The notes: generated by a model not told the origin, from the letters alone. 64,000 bases of DNA from CAZLMG01 sp964560765 (GCA_964560765.1 CAZLMG010000003.1:62001-126000), one strand, 5' to 3'; numbered from the stretch's first letter, positions 10,312-19,905 are shown. Numbers and translations are program-made.

Positions 10312-10470
10312 GCAAAACCTCCTCGATGTGCTCCGCCAGAGGAGCAGCTCGGATTCTTGGACCTTTTGGATCATGCAACTCAAAAAAGCTGCCGGGTTGT
10401 TTAACAATCCTGCTGCACCTGCGCAACCCCAAACGGTTGGCCCGCTACCTGGGAAATGGCGATTTAGGTA

Positions 10471-10513
10471 AAAAAATGACGGGCATGCCGCTTTGGCATG
10501 CCCGTCAAAAAAA
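10471..10513 (-). terminator. Strong intrinsic terminator
   Basis: A perfect 12-bp inverted repeat (GACGGGCATGCC, 10478-10489 and 10495-10506) with a 5-base loop is flanked by A-runs on the plus strand. Read on the minus strand it is a GC-rich hairpin followed by AT(7). It sits 20 bases past the stop of the PilZ gene at 10533 and insulates the ABC operon downstream. Confidence 0.9.
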
Positions 10514-10532
10514 CCAATACGGGAATATTGGA

Positions 10533-11258
10533 TTATAGGTAGTAAATCATCCGTGCATCCTGATCCGTCGTCTTCGAGACGAAACGCTCGAGGCGTTTTT
10601 GCGAGTCGCCGATAAATTCCGCAAACCGAATGCCGATCCCCGCCATCTGCTTTGGCTTTTTCGGATCAGGTGGGATGCGGCGCACCACTTCTCCGCGCAC
10701 GCTGATGGGCTTCTTGTAACCAGGGATCACAAAGTCAATTTCCAAAGACAAGCCGGTCGGCAGGATCATATCCGTCGCCAGCAGCAAACCCGATGAAGAA
10801 AGGTCACCGATTTCGATGGTCTGCTCTTTTCCATCGATCTTGACAACCGCCTCGCCCGTAAAAGGAACTCGTTCTTGGCCACGAGTCTTCTGCTCCAACT
10901 GCTTTTTCAGCTTCTCAATAAAGTACTGACGCGGAACGGGCTGTTCGACAAAGAGATCAGCCCCGGCGTTCAGCGATGATTTCTTAGTCTCGGCGTTCGT
11001 CTGCACACTGGTGATGACCACCGGCACATCCGGGTAATGCTTTTTGAAGTGCTCGCAAACGAGAGGTGCGTTCACCCGTTCATAGTCATAGTTAATGACG
11101 ATGATATCGATGCTTTCGTTCTTTAGTAATTCTTCCGCATCCTGAAATGTCGCGGCGGGACGAACATAAACACCCATGGCACGATAACCGGCACGATCCA
11201 GGTCCGTGGTAATCGTTCGATCGTCTAGGGACAGCATCTTGATCTGTTGGCCGGACAT
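10533..11258 (-). CDS. Pseudo-receiver plus PilZ domain protein
   Basis: A 241-residue cytoplasmic protein; the ATG at 11258 follows GGAGG by seven bases. Residues 1-125 have a CheY-like alpha/beta receiver fold. The phosphoacceptor position after strand 3 (DIIVIN) is Asn, and the usual Lys of the K-P motif is Gln (VEQPVP), so phosphorylation is unlikely. Residues about 130-241 form a PilZ domain with both c-di-GMP motifs: RGQER (RxxxR) and DLSSSG (DxSxxG). It therefore probably binds c-di-GMP, while the receiver half acts as a docking module. Transcribed alone, divergent from tlyA, and ended by the terminator at 10471-10513. Confidence 0.87.
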   Translation of the reverse strand: MSGQQIKMLSLDDRTITTDLDRAGYRAMGVYVRPAATFQDAEELLKNESIDIIVINYDYERVNAPLVCEHFKKHYPDVPVVITSVQTNAETKKSSLNAGADLFVEQPVPRQYFIEKLKKQLEQKTRGQERVPFTGEAVVKIDGKEQTIEIGDLSSSGLLLATDMILPTGLSLEIDFVIPGYKKPISVRGEVVRRIPPDPKKPKQMAGIGIRFAEFIGDSQKRLERFVSKTTDQDARMIYYL

Positions 11259-11462
11259 CGTCCTACCTCCCTCGTTCCTCAGAATCCGCAATCAGTGCCA
11301 AAGCACCACCTACATTTTTGTCTTCGGCAGCACCCCGCAGAGAATTAGCTCCCACCCAAGTTTTTTTTATAAGCGATTGTAATGGCGAGATTTTCATTAT
11401 AGAAAACGCGCCTTTCAGCGGTCGCAGGATGAACGATTCGACCTTGCCTACGGAGTCAATTC

Positions 11463-12215
11463 TTGGAAAAACCCAAGAAAATACGGCTGGATGCACTCAT
11501 TTTAGAGCGCAACATGGCCGAATCACTGGCGAAAGCCCAAGCACTTTGCCTTGCGGGTCAAGTCATCGTCGACGGCCAACGCGTCGACCGTGGGTCCGTT
11601 TTGGTGCCGAGCACGGCCGATGTCCGCATCAAATCAAACCGTTACGTCAGCCGCGGGGGCGAGAAATTGGCGGGAGCGGTCGCCGATCTGGGACTCGAAG
11701 ACGTATTTGCCGGCAAGATTGTATTGGATGTTGGAGCTAGCACGGGCGGCTTTACCGATTTCGCCCTGCAGCATGGAGCCGAAAAGGTCATCGCGCTGGA
11801 TGTGGGCACGTCGCAGCTAGCCTGGTCTTTACGCCAAGACCCGCGCGTCATCTCCCTCGAGCAAACCCATATTCGGGACTTTCAGCGGACCGATTATCCA
11901 GCGGCTGATGTTGTGGTCGCCGACATCAGCTTCAACAGCCTGGCGCGTTTAGCGGGCCCGCTGGCTGCGGCGACGGCGCCCGATCGCACGGCGGACTACC
12001 TGCTACTCGTGAAACCTCAATTTGAACTGAATTCCAGCGACATCCCGAGTGGCGGTGTGGTGATCGATCCGACCGCTCGCGTGCGCGCTGTCGAGCAGGT
12101 CGTCGCCGCCTTTTTCGAGCAGGGGCTGACCTATTGCCAGCAAGCACCCAGTCGTGTGACTGGGCGGGATGGGAATCAGGAGGTCTTTGTGCTCCTGCGG
12201 CGGCCCACGTCGTGA
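11463..12215 (+). CDS. tlyA: TlyA-family rRNA 2'-O-methyltransferase/hemolysin-like protein
   Basis: A 250-residue cytoplasmic enzyme starting at TTG 11463, with GGAG seven bases upstream. It has an N-terminal S4 RNA-binding domain (about 6-65) with the RVDRGSVLV and SRGGEKL motifs. A FtsJ/RrmJ-like SAM methyltransferase domain follows, with the SAM loop LDVGASTGGFTD, the acidic DISF motif and the LLVKPQFE strand carrying the catalytic Lys. The family 2'-O-methylates rRNA (C1409 of 16S and C1920 of 23S in mycobacteria; some members only 23S). The target here cannot be told from sequence. A monocistronic unit divergent from the PilZ gene. Confidence 0.9.
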   Translation: MEKPKKIRLDALILERNMAESLAKAQALCLAGQVIVDGQRVDRGSVLVPSTADVRIKSNRYVSRGGEKLAGAVADLGLEDVFAGKIVLDVGASTGGFTDFALQHGAEKVIALDVGTSQLAWSLRQDPRVISLEQTHIRDFQRTDYPAADVVVADISFNSLARLAGPLAAATAPDRTADYLLLVKPQFELNSSDIPSGGVVIDPTARVRAVEQVVAAFFEQGLTYCQQAPSRVTGRDGNQEVFVLLRRPTS

Positions 12216-12604
12216 GCCATTTTTCAGTCGCTCGGCGATCATTTGTCGGCGGTCGATAACCCCATATTCTTCAACCATATCGGGCAGCCCAACCATTCAC
12301 GTCGATTCCGGCGCCGATTCATCGCCGAGCATTCTGTTATCTACCCGTATAGAAAGGAGAATATAGAGGTTTCGGCGGCTACCTAACGCAGCTGTACAGG
12401 ACGAAGACGTACCGAGCCGGAGCACCCCAGGTGCCGAAAGAACCATTTTCAAACAATATATCAATTGGTTACAAGGATTGGTCAGCCGACACAGCACCTC
12501 CGGCACGCCACCTGCAAAATCAGCCTGGTCCCCAAGCAAACTCAACCATTGCCCGTCGCCCTCCGACAACACTCGTAGGCCGCGGATCAAAGGAGTGAGA
12601 CCCC
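12216..12604. other. Intergenic region without a recognised gene
   Basis: This 389-bp gap between tlyA and the next plus-strand gene shows no tRNA, riboswitch or clear terminator. A minus-strand frame is open across it (to 12297) and continues antisense through the next gene. It lacks an SD-supported start and I do not count it as a gene. The 3' end carries the SD AAGGAG for the gene at 12605. Confidence 0.5.
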
Positions 12605-13849
12605 ATGGCTCAGCAAAAGACGTGGCACCTAGCCGATTTCCGCCAGGTGCAAACTGAGATTCGCGAAGAGCTGCGCGCCGAGTTTGGTGATTCGCGACCA
12701 GCGGAGCGTCTGGCGGAGATACGCCGCCAACTCGCCCAATTGGACAGCGCCGCAACCACCCCTGAGATGATGCGCCGGTATGTGTTTGCCATGTCAGCTT
12801 TGGCGCATCATCAGCGCTTTGGTGGCCTGAAGCGTCGCGAGGTCTTGCAGCTTCGCGACTTAGCATTGGTTATATTACGAGTCAGCGGCATCTCGCAACG
12901 ATCGGCGACGCTGGCGTTTCTCTATGCCGACGTGCATATGGTCACCAGTCAAGTCTTGCGAGCCGCTGGCGATCACTTTCTATCGGGCTGGGAGCAAAAC
13001 CAATCGGAACGCTACATCGGCCGCATCGCCGACGCAGGCCAAGGGGCTCGCACGTTGGGCAATGCCTTGCGCCGCACTCGCCTCGGCATTTTAACGGGTA
13101 CGCTGCCACAGCTCGTGCTGGCCGAGAACTCCGTTGATCAAGCGCGCGATTTTGTCATCTGTCGCTCCGTGCGTCTAAAGTCCATGCGCCTCTTACGCCA
13201 ACACGAGGATTTTGATCAGCTGCTGAACGCGACCTTGCGCGAGCATGCCGACAATGAAGCGCTCTGCGCGGAAGCCTCCTGGGAAAATGCATGTCGCAAT
13301 ACACAAAGAGATCAGACGCTGACACCCATAGTCTCGCTGTGCAAACGCAATCGTCCTCACTATCGCGCTTGTTACATGATGGAAGGCAAACTCTATGCTG
13401 CCGCCCTGCAGTCGACGCGCTGGCTATCGACGCTGCCAAAGGTGCAAAGCATGATTCGTAATGAGTCGCTGGATCCACGCTCCGATCCAGCCCTGATGAA
13501 CGCGGCGCAAACGATCGAATCCTGTTACGACAACGTGATTCCCTTTGAAATTCGCTTGACCAAGTTGGGAGAATGCCTCGATCAGGCAAGAATCTTGGCC
13601 GCCATCGATCAAGAGCTGTTGTTATGGCTGGCGGCCACGCGCTGGCTGGTGCGTAGCCATGCGTTCGCCCATGCCGCACAGGCGATGGTAGAGTACGAAA
13701 AGATCTCCCTGATCATCTCGCACGGAAGCAATCAGGACGCCCTAGGCCTGGCCTCAGACCTGTTTGCGGCCACTTGGTATCAGCAGTGGGTGCTGGGGCG
13801 AGGCTTCGGCGAAGTGGAACAAACGGCCGAAACCGAGTCCGTCGCCTAA
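12605..13849 (+). CDS. Hypothetical helical protein (414 aa)
   Basis: Unrecognised. The ATG follows AAGGAG by about nine bases. The protein has no signal peptide or transmembrane segment and is predominantly helical and Arg/Gln-rich. Cysteines are scattered through the middle (VICRSV, NEALCAEA, CRNTQRD, SLCKRNR, ACYMM) without a regular metal-binding spacing. It stands alone between tlyA and a convergent small HTH-like gene. It belongs to the same kind of large helical, lineage-specific soluble protein as the gene at 4784, but I see no sequence similarity that would make them paralogues. Confidence 0.7.
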   Translation: MAQQKTWHLADFRQVQTEIREELRAEFGDSRPAERLAEIRRQLAQLDSAATTPEMMRRYVFAMSALAHHQRFGGLKRREVLQLRDLALVILRVSGISQRSATLAFLYADVHMVTSQVLRAAGDHFLSGWEQNQSERYIGRIADAGQGARTLGNALRRTRLGILTGTLPQLVLAENSVDQARDFVICRSVRLKSMRLLRQHEDFDQLLNATLREHADNEALCAEASWENACRNTQRDQTLTPIVSLCKRNRPHYRACYMMEGKLYAAALQSTRWLSTLPKVQSMIRNESLDPRSDPALMNAAQTIESCYDNVIPFEIRLTKLGECLDQARILAAIDQELLLWLAATRWLVRSHAFAHAAQAMVEYEKISLIISHGSNQDALGLASDLFAATWYQQWVLGRGFGEVEQTAETESVA

Positions 13850-13945
13850 TTCACCGCAGAAATTCCGACGAATTGTGCTGCCGCCTGTCGGCAGATGGGG
13901 AGCTTTATGCGCTTGGGCAAAAGAAGTCCGAAGAAGATATTTGCG

Positions 13946-13966
13946 CACCGCCTCCTGACGGCGGTG
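13946..13966. terminator. GC-rich hairpin between convergent genes
   Basis: Inverted repeat CACCGCC (13946-13952) and GGCGGTG (13960-13966) with a 7-base loop, between the convergent genes ending at 13849 and 14035. No U-tract follows on either strand, so termination is only plausible. Confidence 0.35.
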
Positions 13967-14034
13967 ACTCATGCCGGCTCGCGCCGAAAGCCACCAAGCC
14001 GCCCGGGAAACGATACGGAAACGACACCGGGCTA

Positions 14035-14295
14035 TTAGAAAAAGACGGCTTGGCTGCGCAGGCAGTAGAAGTAGTGGGCCGCATCGAGCGCATCAATCCA
14101 GATCGTATCCGTGCTGTAATCATAATGGGCGCGAACATGATTCGCGTCGATGGCATCCACGATGGCATCCTGCTCCAATTCATATAGCTCGGCCATCCCA
14201 GCCAGCGTAATTCTTTGACCGTCCCACTGCCGCGGGTCGTGTCCCATTTCCGACAGCGCCTGAACAAAGGCCTCTTTGGTGACCTGATGCACCAT
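14035..14295 (-). CDS. Small HTH-like DNA-binding protein (86 aa)
   Basis: The ATG at 14295 is preceded by AGGAG at six bases, so the shorter start is preferred to the in-frame upstream starts. After a short N-terminal helix, the core ITLAGMAELYELEQDAIVDA followed by a strand-turn-strand (VRAHYDYSTDTIWID) and a final helix resembles excisionase/MerR-type winged helix-turn-helix proteins. This is a fold guess from pattern. It lies upstream of, and opposite in direction to, no obvious target; the neighbouring DUF4301 gene is read in the same direction but ends 150 bp before it. No phage genes are nearby. Confidence 0.65.
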   Translation of the reverse strand: MVHQVTKEAFVQALSEMGHDPRQWDGQRITLAGMAELYELEQDAIVDAIDANHVRAHYDYSTDTIWIDALDAAHYFYCLRSQAVFF

Positions 14296-14448
14296 AGGTC
14301 GCTCCTCTCGCATGCAAAGTGAATATGTGCAGGATGTAGTCTTAGAATATCGTGAGCTATTGCCGCAAAACAACGGGCAGACTTTGCGCTCTGTCGCGGG
14401 CGGCAGCGCACCAGTTTTACCTAGTCAAAAACGTCGAAAGCGTGACGC

Positions 14449-16014
14449 TCAGATGGATGTGAGGCCGAGCGAGACGCGAGTGTTTCCTCGACCGTCGGCA
14501 ACGCTCTTATGGGGCTGAAAAATGGCGCGCGGCACCTCCACAAAGGCCGCATTGGCAAAGTGGCTGTTGCCGAGCAGCTCGTACAGCACCGTCTCGTGGT
14601 AAAAGACCTTTTTACCAAGATATTCCTTCTCGGCAATGATCCAGTATTCGTGGTCGTCACTACCATACACCTGCGGGTCAGAGGGGATTTCACAAGCAAC
14701 GAAAACAGGATTGAAGTGGGTGGCCTTTTGCGGGTTGGCCAAAAAACGCTCCCGGTCTTCTGCGGATGCATGCGGCACTTCCAGGCAGACTTTCTCGCGG
14801 CCTCGATCCGTTTCGACAAATGCCGGAGTCCCACCTACATCATTATGAATATTCGGCACCTGCCCCAATAGGTTCAATGGACGGGCATACAAACGGCGCA
14901 GTTCCGCAAGAGCCGCATCGCCGTCGCCTGCCGGAAGTCGATGAACCGTAGTGCTAAATACCTGCACCTGCAAATCCCAAAGGACATCCCAATCAGTTCG
15001 CGCAGACCCCGTTGCCTCGCATAACTCTGACTCGGCAAGCACACTCCGGGCAATATTTGCCGCCTGAGTTAAACTGCCATCGTCAAGGTGCTGACGGATC
15101 GCGACCATCGACTGCCGCAAAAATTCGTACTGCCACAGAAAACGCTCGGTAGCTTCGCGCACGATGGGGGCGTTGCCGGCGACATTATCGACGTTGCGAA
15201 TCAGCAGGGAATGGGCGCAAGGGAACTGAGCCGCAATTTGCGGCAAGAGATAGACCAGCATGCCATGTCCTGCCGGAACAAGCGACAACCTACCGTCCTC
15301 AATAATCGGTTCTGAATCTGCGCCGATGCGGAACGTGGATAAATCAGCGCCCTGCTCCATGAACGCTATGGGTAAACCGATATCTTGCAGAACTGGCGGC
15401 CATTGCTGCATGGCGCGCTCGAAGTCGCCCTGAAGACCGACGGGAACCACATAGACCTCACCGGCTAGGCCGCCGAACTGAGAATTTTGCCAATGCTGAA
15501 TCGCGAAAAAACTATCTCCCTCGGCCGTGCACGGCTGCAAACCTTTTGGCCACTGCCACGCTTCGAGGGCGGCAGTGAGCGCATCGACGCTGGGTTGTTC
15601 ACCGACGATCAGCGCCTCAAAAAGTCGGCGAATGGGCGAGGCCAGGGGCCATGCTCGCCAAGCACCATCGCCCACGTTTAGGGTATCGCGCACGGCCTGC
15701 CAATCTTTCTGATCCAGACTTGCCCGCAGACCACTCAGGTCGCGAAAGTAGCGGGATGAAGCGCCAGCGGCGGGAATAAATGCCGCGACTCCGCTGGGAA
15801 TTCCAGATTGACCGCGCCGCAAATTCGCCACCGGTTCTGCCAACCAAGTCTGGGGTTGAATGCCGCCATTATCGAGGCGGCAGGTATCGTGTATGGGAAT
15901 GTGATGGCGAAACCCTGGCTGCCGGCTGCGCAGGAAACGACGGTAGTGCATCTGACATAAATCGGAACACAGGCCCGAATTTTTCGCCAAATCTGCAAGC
16001 CGCTGTAAATCCAT
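14449..16014 (-). CDS. DUF4301 family protein
   Basis: A 521-residue soluble protein. Family markers of DUF4301 are visible: an N-terminal FIPAAGASSRYFRDL segment, which resembles the G-x-G-T/S-R loop of sugar nucleotidyltransferases, and later NVDNVAGNAPIV, ATHFNPVFVACEI and FVEVPRAIFQPHKSVADG. DUF4301 is best known from Bacteroidetes and has no established reaction; a nucleotidyltransferase-like fold is inferred from the first motif. The start ATG has GAGG five bases upstream. The gene begins 15 bases after the stop of the substrate-binding-protein gene at 16030, so the two form an operon, an unusual pairing. Confidence 0.82.
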   Translation of the reverse strand: MDLQRLADLAKNSGLCSDLCQMHYRRFLRSRQPGFRHHIPIHDTCRLDNGGIQPQTWLAEPVANLRRGQSGIPSGVAAFIPAAGASSRYFRDLSGLRASLDQKDWQAVRDTLNVGDGAWRAWPLASPIRRLFEALIVGEQPSVDALTAALEAWQWPKGLQPCTAEGDSFFAIQHWQNSQFGGLAGEVYVVPVGLQGDFERAMQQWPPVLQDIGLPIAFMEQGADLSTFRIGADSEPIIEDGRLSLVPAGHGMLVYLLPQIAAQFPCAHSLLIRNVDNVAGNAPIVREATERFLWQYEFLRQSMVAIRQHLDDGSLTQAANIARSVLAESELCEATGSARTDWDVLWDLQVQVFSTTVHRLPAGDGDAALAELRRLYARPLNLLGQVPNIHNDVGGTPAFVETDRGREKVCLEVPHASAEDRERFLANPQKATHFNPVFVACEIPSDPQVYGSDDHEYWIIAEKEYLGKKVFYHETVLYELLGNSHFANAAFVEVPRAIFQPHKSVADGRGNTRVSLGLTSI

Positions 16015-16029
16015 GTCCGCCTCGGATGC

Positions 16030-17370
16030 TTAGTGATGCGCTTTGCGCTTTGCCATAACGTCTTTATCGATTTGGGCTAAGTGCGCCTTTGTGCGTGCAG
16101 TCCACTCATTCAAAGTTTGATTACGATAGACCCCGCTCTCCCACTTGCCGGCTGCCGTCATCAGCTCCTGTCGACTGACGATGGGTTGCAAAAACTTCTG
16201 CCGTAAACTGGCATCAATCTCCTTGGCCTGCAACTTGCGCCAAACAGCTTTGATCTCGTGATGATGGTCGATCATAATCGTCCCCAGCAAATCGTTAAAC
16301 GCCCGGCGCATTTTACCTTGCGCTTCCAGGTCGATTTTATGCATGGACTTCTGCTGAAAGGGATTCATCGCATACAGGCGCTTGCCTTCTGTTTCCGCAT
16401 AGGCCTGCGGCAATATGGACATGCGAGCTAAGTCAGCTGCCTTCGGACCATCAACCGCCCCCTTTGGCAGCATCCACAGCTTCTGCGCCGGAACACTCAA
16501 AACGAAGTTGAGAAAGCGCTCGGCGGCAATGCGATTCGGGGCTCCCCGCAGAATAGCGACAGGATCCGGATCCAAAACCGATTGCCCCTCGGGCAGGATG
16601 AAGTTCAAATGCTCGTCTCCCAACTCCCACATCTTGGAGAGCCCGTAAAAATCAATCACCATCGACACGGCAGCATCGCCAGCGACGACGGCCTTGACTG
16701 GATCTGAGCTGGAATGGGTGAATTGGCGCGTATTGCCGGTAATTCCCATCAGAGTTTGCCAACCACGCTCCCAGCCCAAGATTTCAACAACCACCATCTG
16801 CATGGTGCTGTTAGTTCCAGACTGGCGCAAATCCGCCAGCGAAACCTGGTCAAAGTACTTGGGGTCCGCCAGGTCGCTCCATGCATTTGGCTCGGGCAGC
16901 TTTTCCAACTGCAAGACCTTGCGATTGTAAAAGATGCCAAAGGAGGCGATGGCTGCTGCATGCCAGCGAAACTGGGAGTCGGAAAGTGGCACGCCGGCGC
17001 ACTGATCGGGAAATCCCTTCTTGACTGCATCTGGTAATCGATATGGAGCCAAGAAACCTTCTTGCGCCATATCGACAAAATTCGCGCCAGTTCCGCCCCA
17101 CATAATGTCAACGCCGGAAGTCGCAGAACCATTCGCATACTTTGTCTCCAGATATTGGACGGCGTTAGAGGCGCCACCTTGGTCTAGCCACTCCACCAAG
17201 ATGTCGCGCCCATACGTTTGCTTATAATGCGCCCGAAATGCCGGAATGAATTCGTTTTGGATCGATTTGCGATGCGGCGAGATGATCAACAGCTTATCGT
17301 CAGCCGCAAATGACGGCTGCGCAATGCCCAGTAAAATGCCGGCAAAACACAATGTAAACAACGTTCGCAT
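16030..17370 (-). CDS. Second, orphan FbpA-like solute-binding protein
   Basis: Paralogue of the binding protein at 8998-10311. Both share LLIISPHRKSIQNEFIP-type openings, the WGG..F-D strand, the FTHSSSDPVKAVV loop and ILRGAPNR near the C-terminus. The frame is open further upstream, but the ATG at 17370 gives a clean signal peptide (MRTLFTLCFAGILLG, then AQPSFA before the mature ADDK). The mature protein is about 420 residues and exported. No permease or ATPase accompanies it; the next gene encodes a DUF4301 protein. It may share the importer at 6129-8944 or act as a sensor or scavenger. Confidence 0.86.
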   Translation of the reverse strand: MRTLFTLCFAGILLGIAQPSFAADDKLLIISPHRKSIQNEFIPAFRAHYKQTYGRDILVEWLDQGGASNAVQYLETKYANGSATSGVDIMWGGTGANFVDMAQEGFLAPYRLPDAVKKGFPDQCAGVPLSDSQFRWHAAAIASFGIFYNRKVLQLEKLPEPNAWSDLADPKYFDQVSLADLRQSGTNSTMQMVVVEILGWERGWQTLMGITGNTRQFTHSSSDPVKAVVAGDAAVSMVIDFYGLSKMWELGDEHLNFILPEGQSVLDPDPVAILRGAPNRIAAERFLNFVLSVPAQKLWMLPKGAVDGPKAADLARMSILPQAYAETEGKRLYAMNPFQQKSMHKIDLEAQGKMRRAFNDLLGTIMIDHHHEIKAVWRKLQAKEIDASLRQKFLQPIVSRQELMTAAGKWESGVYRNQTLNEWTARTKAHLAQIDKDVMAKRKAHH

Positions 17371-17458
17371 CCCTGTCCCCCAGCCGCTGCACGATGGATT
17401 GGCGCTGTGGAGGATATAACGGATGCTTTTCGGAAGTCTATGCAAATGACCGTAGTTT

Positions 17459-19786
17459 TCAGCTGGCTTTCTTATCGGCACTTGCCGATCCAGGTTCATC
17501 ATCTTCGCCGATGGGGACGACAAATGAGCCGCGGCGGCGCTTAGCGCGGACTTTGACACCCGCAACGTCGCTGCCGACAGCGATGGGGACGCCACCAATT
17601 TCAATCTTAGTCGTACCGATAAGGGTCTCTTCAACCAGGATAAAAGCTTCCTTGTCATGCACGAGCTTGCTGCGCGACTCATCCACCTTCAATTGCAACT
17701 TGTCCATTAGCTCTCGCCCGCGCTCTAGCTGCCCCTTCAGCACTTCGATCATCTCTTCGTTCTTCTTACTGAGTTGGGACTTATTCTTGCGCATCAGTTC
17801 TCGCAAATTCTGTCGCGACTGATCCAGCCAATCCGTCAGCTTTGCTAAACGTTGTGAGCGGATACGCAACGCCAGTTCCGCGCGCCAATCACATCCGACC
17901 TTGATTTCTGTCGCGGCACCCCTGGGAAATCCCATCTTTGCCGTCTTGATAAAGTTGCGTACGGCGTAGTAGCCGCCTGCTAGCATGCTGTCGCGAGCCA
18001 CTAACTCAATGTGGTTACCACAGGCGATTTCAGAGTTCAGAATCACTTTCTTGATGCGCATGACGCCACCGCACACGATACGAGAGTTCTCGATAATGTC
18101 GGCGTATAAGTCGTTCCTCACGAATACCTTGCCCTGCTGGCTGGTGATGATGCCGCCCTTTACCTCCAATGATCCACCGACACGGACAAAAGCTCCGCGA
18201 ATTTCACCAGTAACCAAAAGATTGCCGGTGACGATGACCGTCGCTCCATTGTCGATGGATCCTTTTACTTCACAGTCCCCATCATAGCGAACGTCGCCAC
18301 TGCGCAAATTGACATCAGTATCAATCACCAGTCGCGAACGCACGGAAATGGTATTGCCCTCAATAACAGGCATCCCCTCCATCGTTGCATAAAACTTATT
18401 GTCCGCACGCTTCTCAACGCCATCACCGATGGCAACGATGAGCTCACCCACTTCCGAGGTGGGTAATTCTTTTCCAAGAACATCGCGGCCCGTTCTGCCA
18501 GGCTTTTTGTACCGAATCTCTGCCAAGAGTTGACCCTGATGCACAATGGCTTTTTGCTGCATGGCTCGTAGATTCAGCGAATCCTCGGTGCTGGTCTCGG
18601 GCGCTTTGTCTTCCTTGTAGTTCTTATGAATATATGGCTCAGAGGGCGGAACACCAGCGATGCCAACCGCCACCAAGGCACCAGTCAAGTCTTGCTTCTT
18701 CGCCATCAAATCAAGTGCTGTCCGCTTGCCGGCTTCCCAGCCGACGACGACGCCGTTACGAGCAACTTCCTGCGCTAGCCACTCTTCGTTGACCTCAAAT
18801 TCCGGGTCCGTATAAAACTTCATATCCCAATTGGCAATCGTCGCTTCCATTTTGTCATCGGCGATGCTGACCTGAAGCTTGCCTCGCCCAGGATAGGTCT
18901 CTGGTACAACCACAGCGGCTGTACCTGCGGCCTCAGCAATTTTGCTGGCTACGCCGGCCTTCGGTGTCGCTGCAGTCGCACCCGCCAGCATGACCATCGG
19001 CAAACTCAGGCCCATGGCTTGCGGTCCTTCAATCGCCTGCTTCAGGTCCTGAATGAGACGGCTACGAAAATAGGTAAATTGTCCCAGCCCTGCAGAGGCG
19101 AGCTTTTTTGCGGCATCCGAGGCCACCAACAGGATCCGCTCAATTGCCTCTCGGCCTGCGAGTGCCGCTGGACTGTTGACGATAACCAACAATTCTCCGC
19201 GCGCTCGATTGCCGACTACCGAGAAGGGCTTGTCCGGGGCCACGGCAGGTTCCAAGCCGATCGCCAGATCAGTGGCAGCTTCGCCGTTTACCGCGCGATG
19301 AACAGCACCGAGGACTTGCGCAAAATTGTAGCGCCCGTGAATCTTGCGCTTGCGACACTCGATATCGCAGAACGTGCGGACCCAATCCACATCCCACTTC
19401 GCGACTTCGACGGCGGGAGCTTTGATGGTTAGCAGAAATAAGGCTTTTCCCTGGCCACCATTGCTGATGCTGATCCCGGCAAGTGGCGGCACACCAAAAC
19501 CAATGTTACAAGAAAGCACCGTATTGGGACGTATCTGTCCGGCTTCCAGTCGGCGACCAACAACTTCCCACATCGTCTGAATGGTTTTGTGATCAAGCAT
19601 GAAATCGCGAATCTTACGGGCATCTTGTTCGGCGGTGAGTTTATTCTCGGCCCGCTGAAACAAATCTTCTGGTGGAGATGGCAGACGCAGGCAAACCTCT
19701 GCGCGAAACTCGGCCCTCACGCGGAAAGCGCTGGCAGCATAACTCAATTTGACTTCTGACTCAGCCACAGTGCTGATCACTCCCAT
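17459..19786 (-). CDS. DUF342/FapA polymer-forming protein
   Basis: A 775-residue cytoplasmic protein. The first ~330 residues are a variable alpha/beta region. Residues about 340-640 match the DUF342 (FapA) layout, with GRTGRDVLGKELP followed by a right-handed beta-helix of repeated hydrophobic turns (SIDNGATVIVTGNLLVTGEI and the turns after it). The last 130 residues contain a coiled coil (LRELMRKNKSQLSKKNEEMI) and a small beta domain. FapA proteins influence flagellar or polar assembly in some species; the precise job here is unknown. The SD before the ATG is weak. It is read in the same direction as rlmN upstream, with about 120 bp between. Confidence 0.82.
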   Translation of the reverse strand: MGVISTVAESEVKLSYAASAFRVRAEFRAEVCLRLPSPPEDLFQRAENKLTAEQDARKIRDFMLDHKTIQTMWEVVGRRLEAGQIRPNTVLSCNIGFGVPPLAGISISNGGQGKALFLLTIKAPAVEVAKWDVDWVRTFCDIECRKRKIHGRYNFAQVLGAVHRAVNGEAATDLAIGLEPAVAPDKPFSVVGNRARGELLVIVNSPAALAGREAIERILLVASDAAKKLASAGLGQFTYFRSRLIQDLKQAIEGPQAMGLSLPMVMLAGATAATPKAGVASKIAEAAGTAAVVVPETYPGRGKLQVSIADDKMEATIANWDMKFYTDPEFEVNEEWLAQEVARNGVVVGWEAGKRTALDLMAKKQDLTGALVAVGIAGVPPSEPYIHKNYKEDKAPETSTEDSLNLRAMQQKAIVHQGQLLAEIRYKKPGRTGRDVLGKELPTSEVGELIVAIGDGVEKRADNKFYATMEGMPVIEGNTISVRSRLVIDTDVNLRSGDVRYDGDCEVKGSIDNGATVIVTGNLLVTGEIRGAFVRVGGSLEVKGGIITSQQGKVFVRNDLYADIIENSRIVCGGVMRIKKVILNSEIACGNHIELVARDSMLAGGYYAVRNFIKTAKMGFPRGAATEIKVGCDWRAELALRIRSQRLAKLTDWLDQSRQNLRELMRKNKSQLSKKNEEMIEVLKGQLERGRELMDKLQLKVDESRSKLVHDKEAFILVEETLIGTTKIEIGGVPIAVGSDVAGVKVRAKRRRGSFVVPIGEDDEPGSASADKKAS

Positions 19787-19905
19787 GCGAAACTTATGCT
19801 GTTTCGACCCATGGTTAAGATCGGAAAATTTGCTGATAAATTGAGCATGTATCGTGGGAAACCGAGCCTAGCTCCAGCTGGAAGTCGGCGTATATCCTGG
19901 ATAAC

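Noticed and set aside
10397..10407. Palindrome TTGTTTAACAA upstream of the importer operon as a repressor site
   Set aside because: A single 5-1-5 inverted repeat of AT-rich sequence is expected by chance in this length, and it matches no known operator such as the Fur box.
12297..12866. 189-aa minus-strand frame over the tlyA downstream gap
   Set aside because: Most of its start region is antisense to the well-supported gene at 12605, there is no SD at any start, and the composition is not convincing. The part at 12297-12600 remains open but unsupported.
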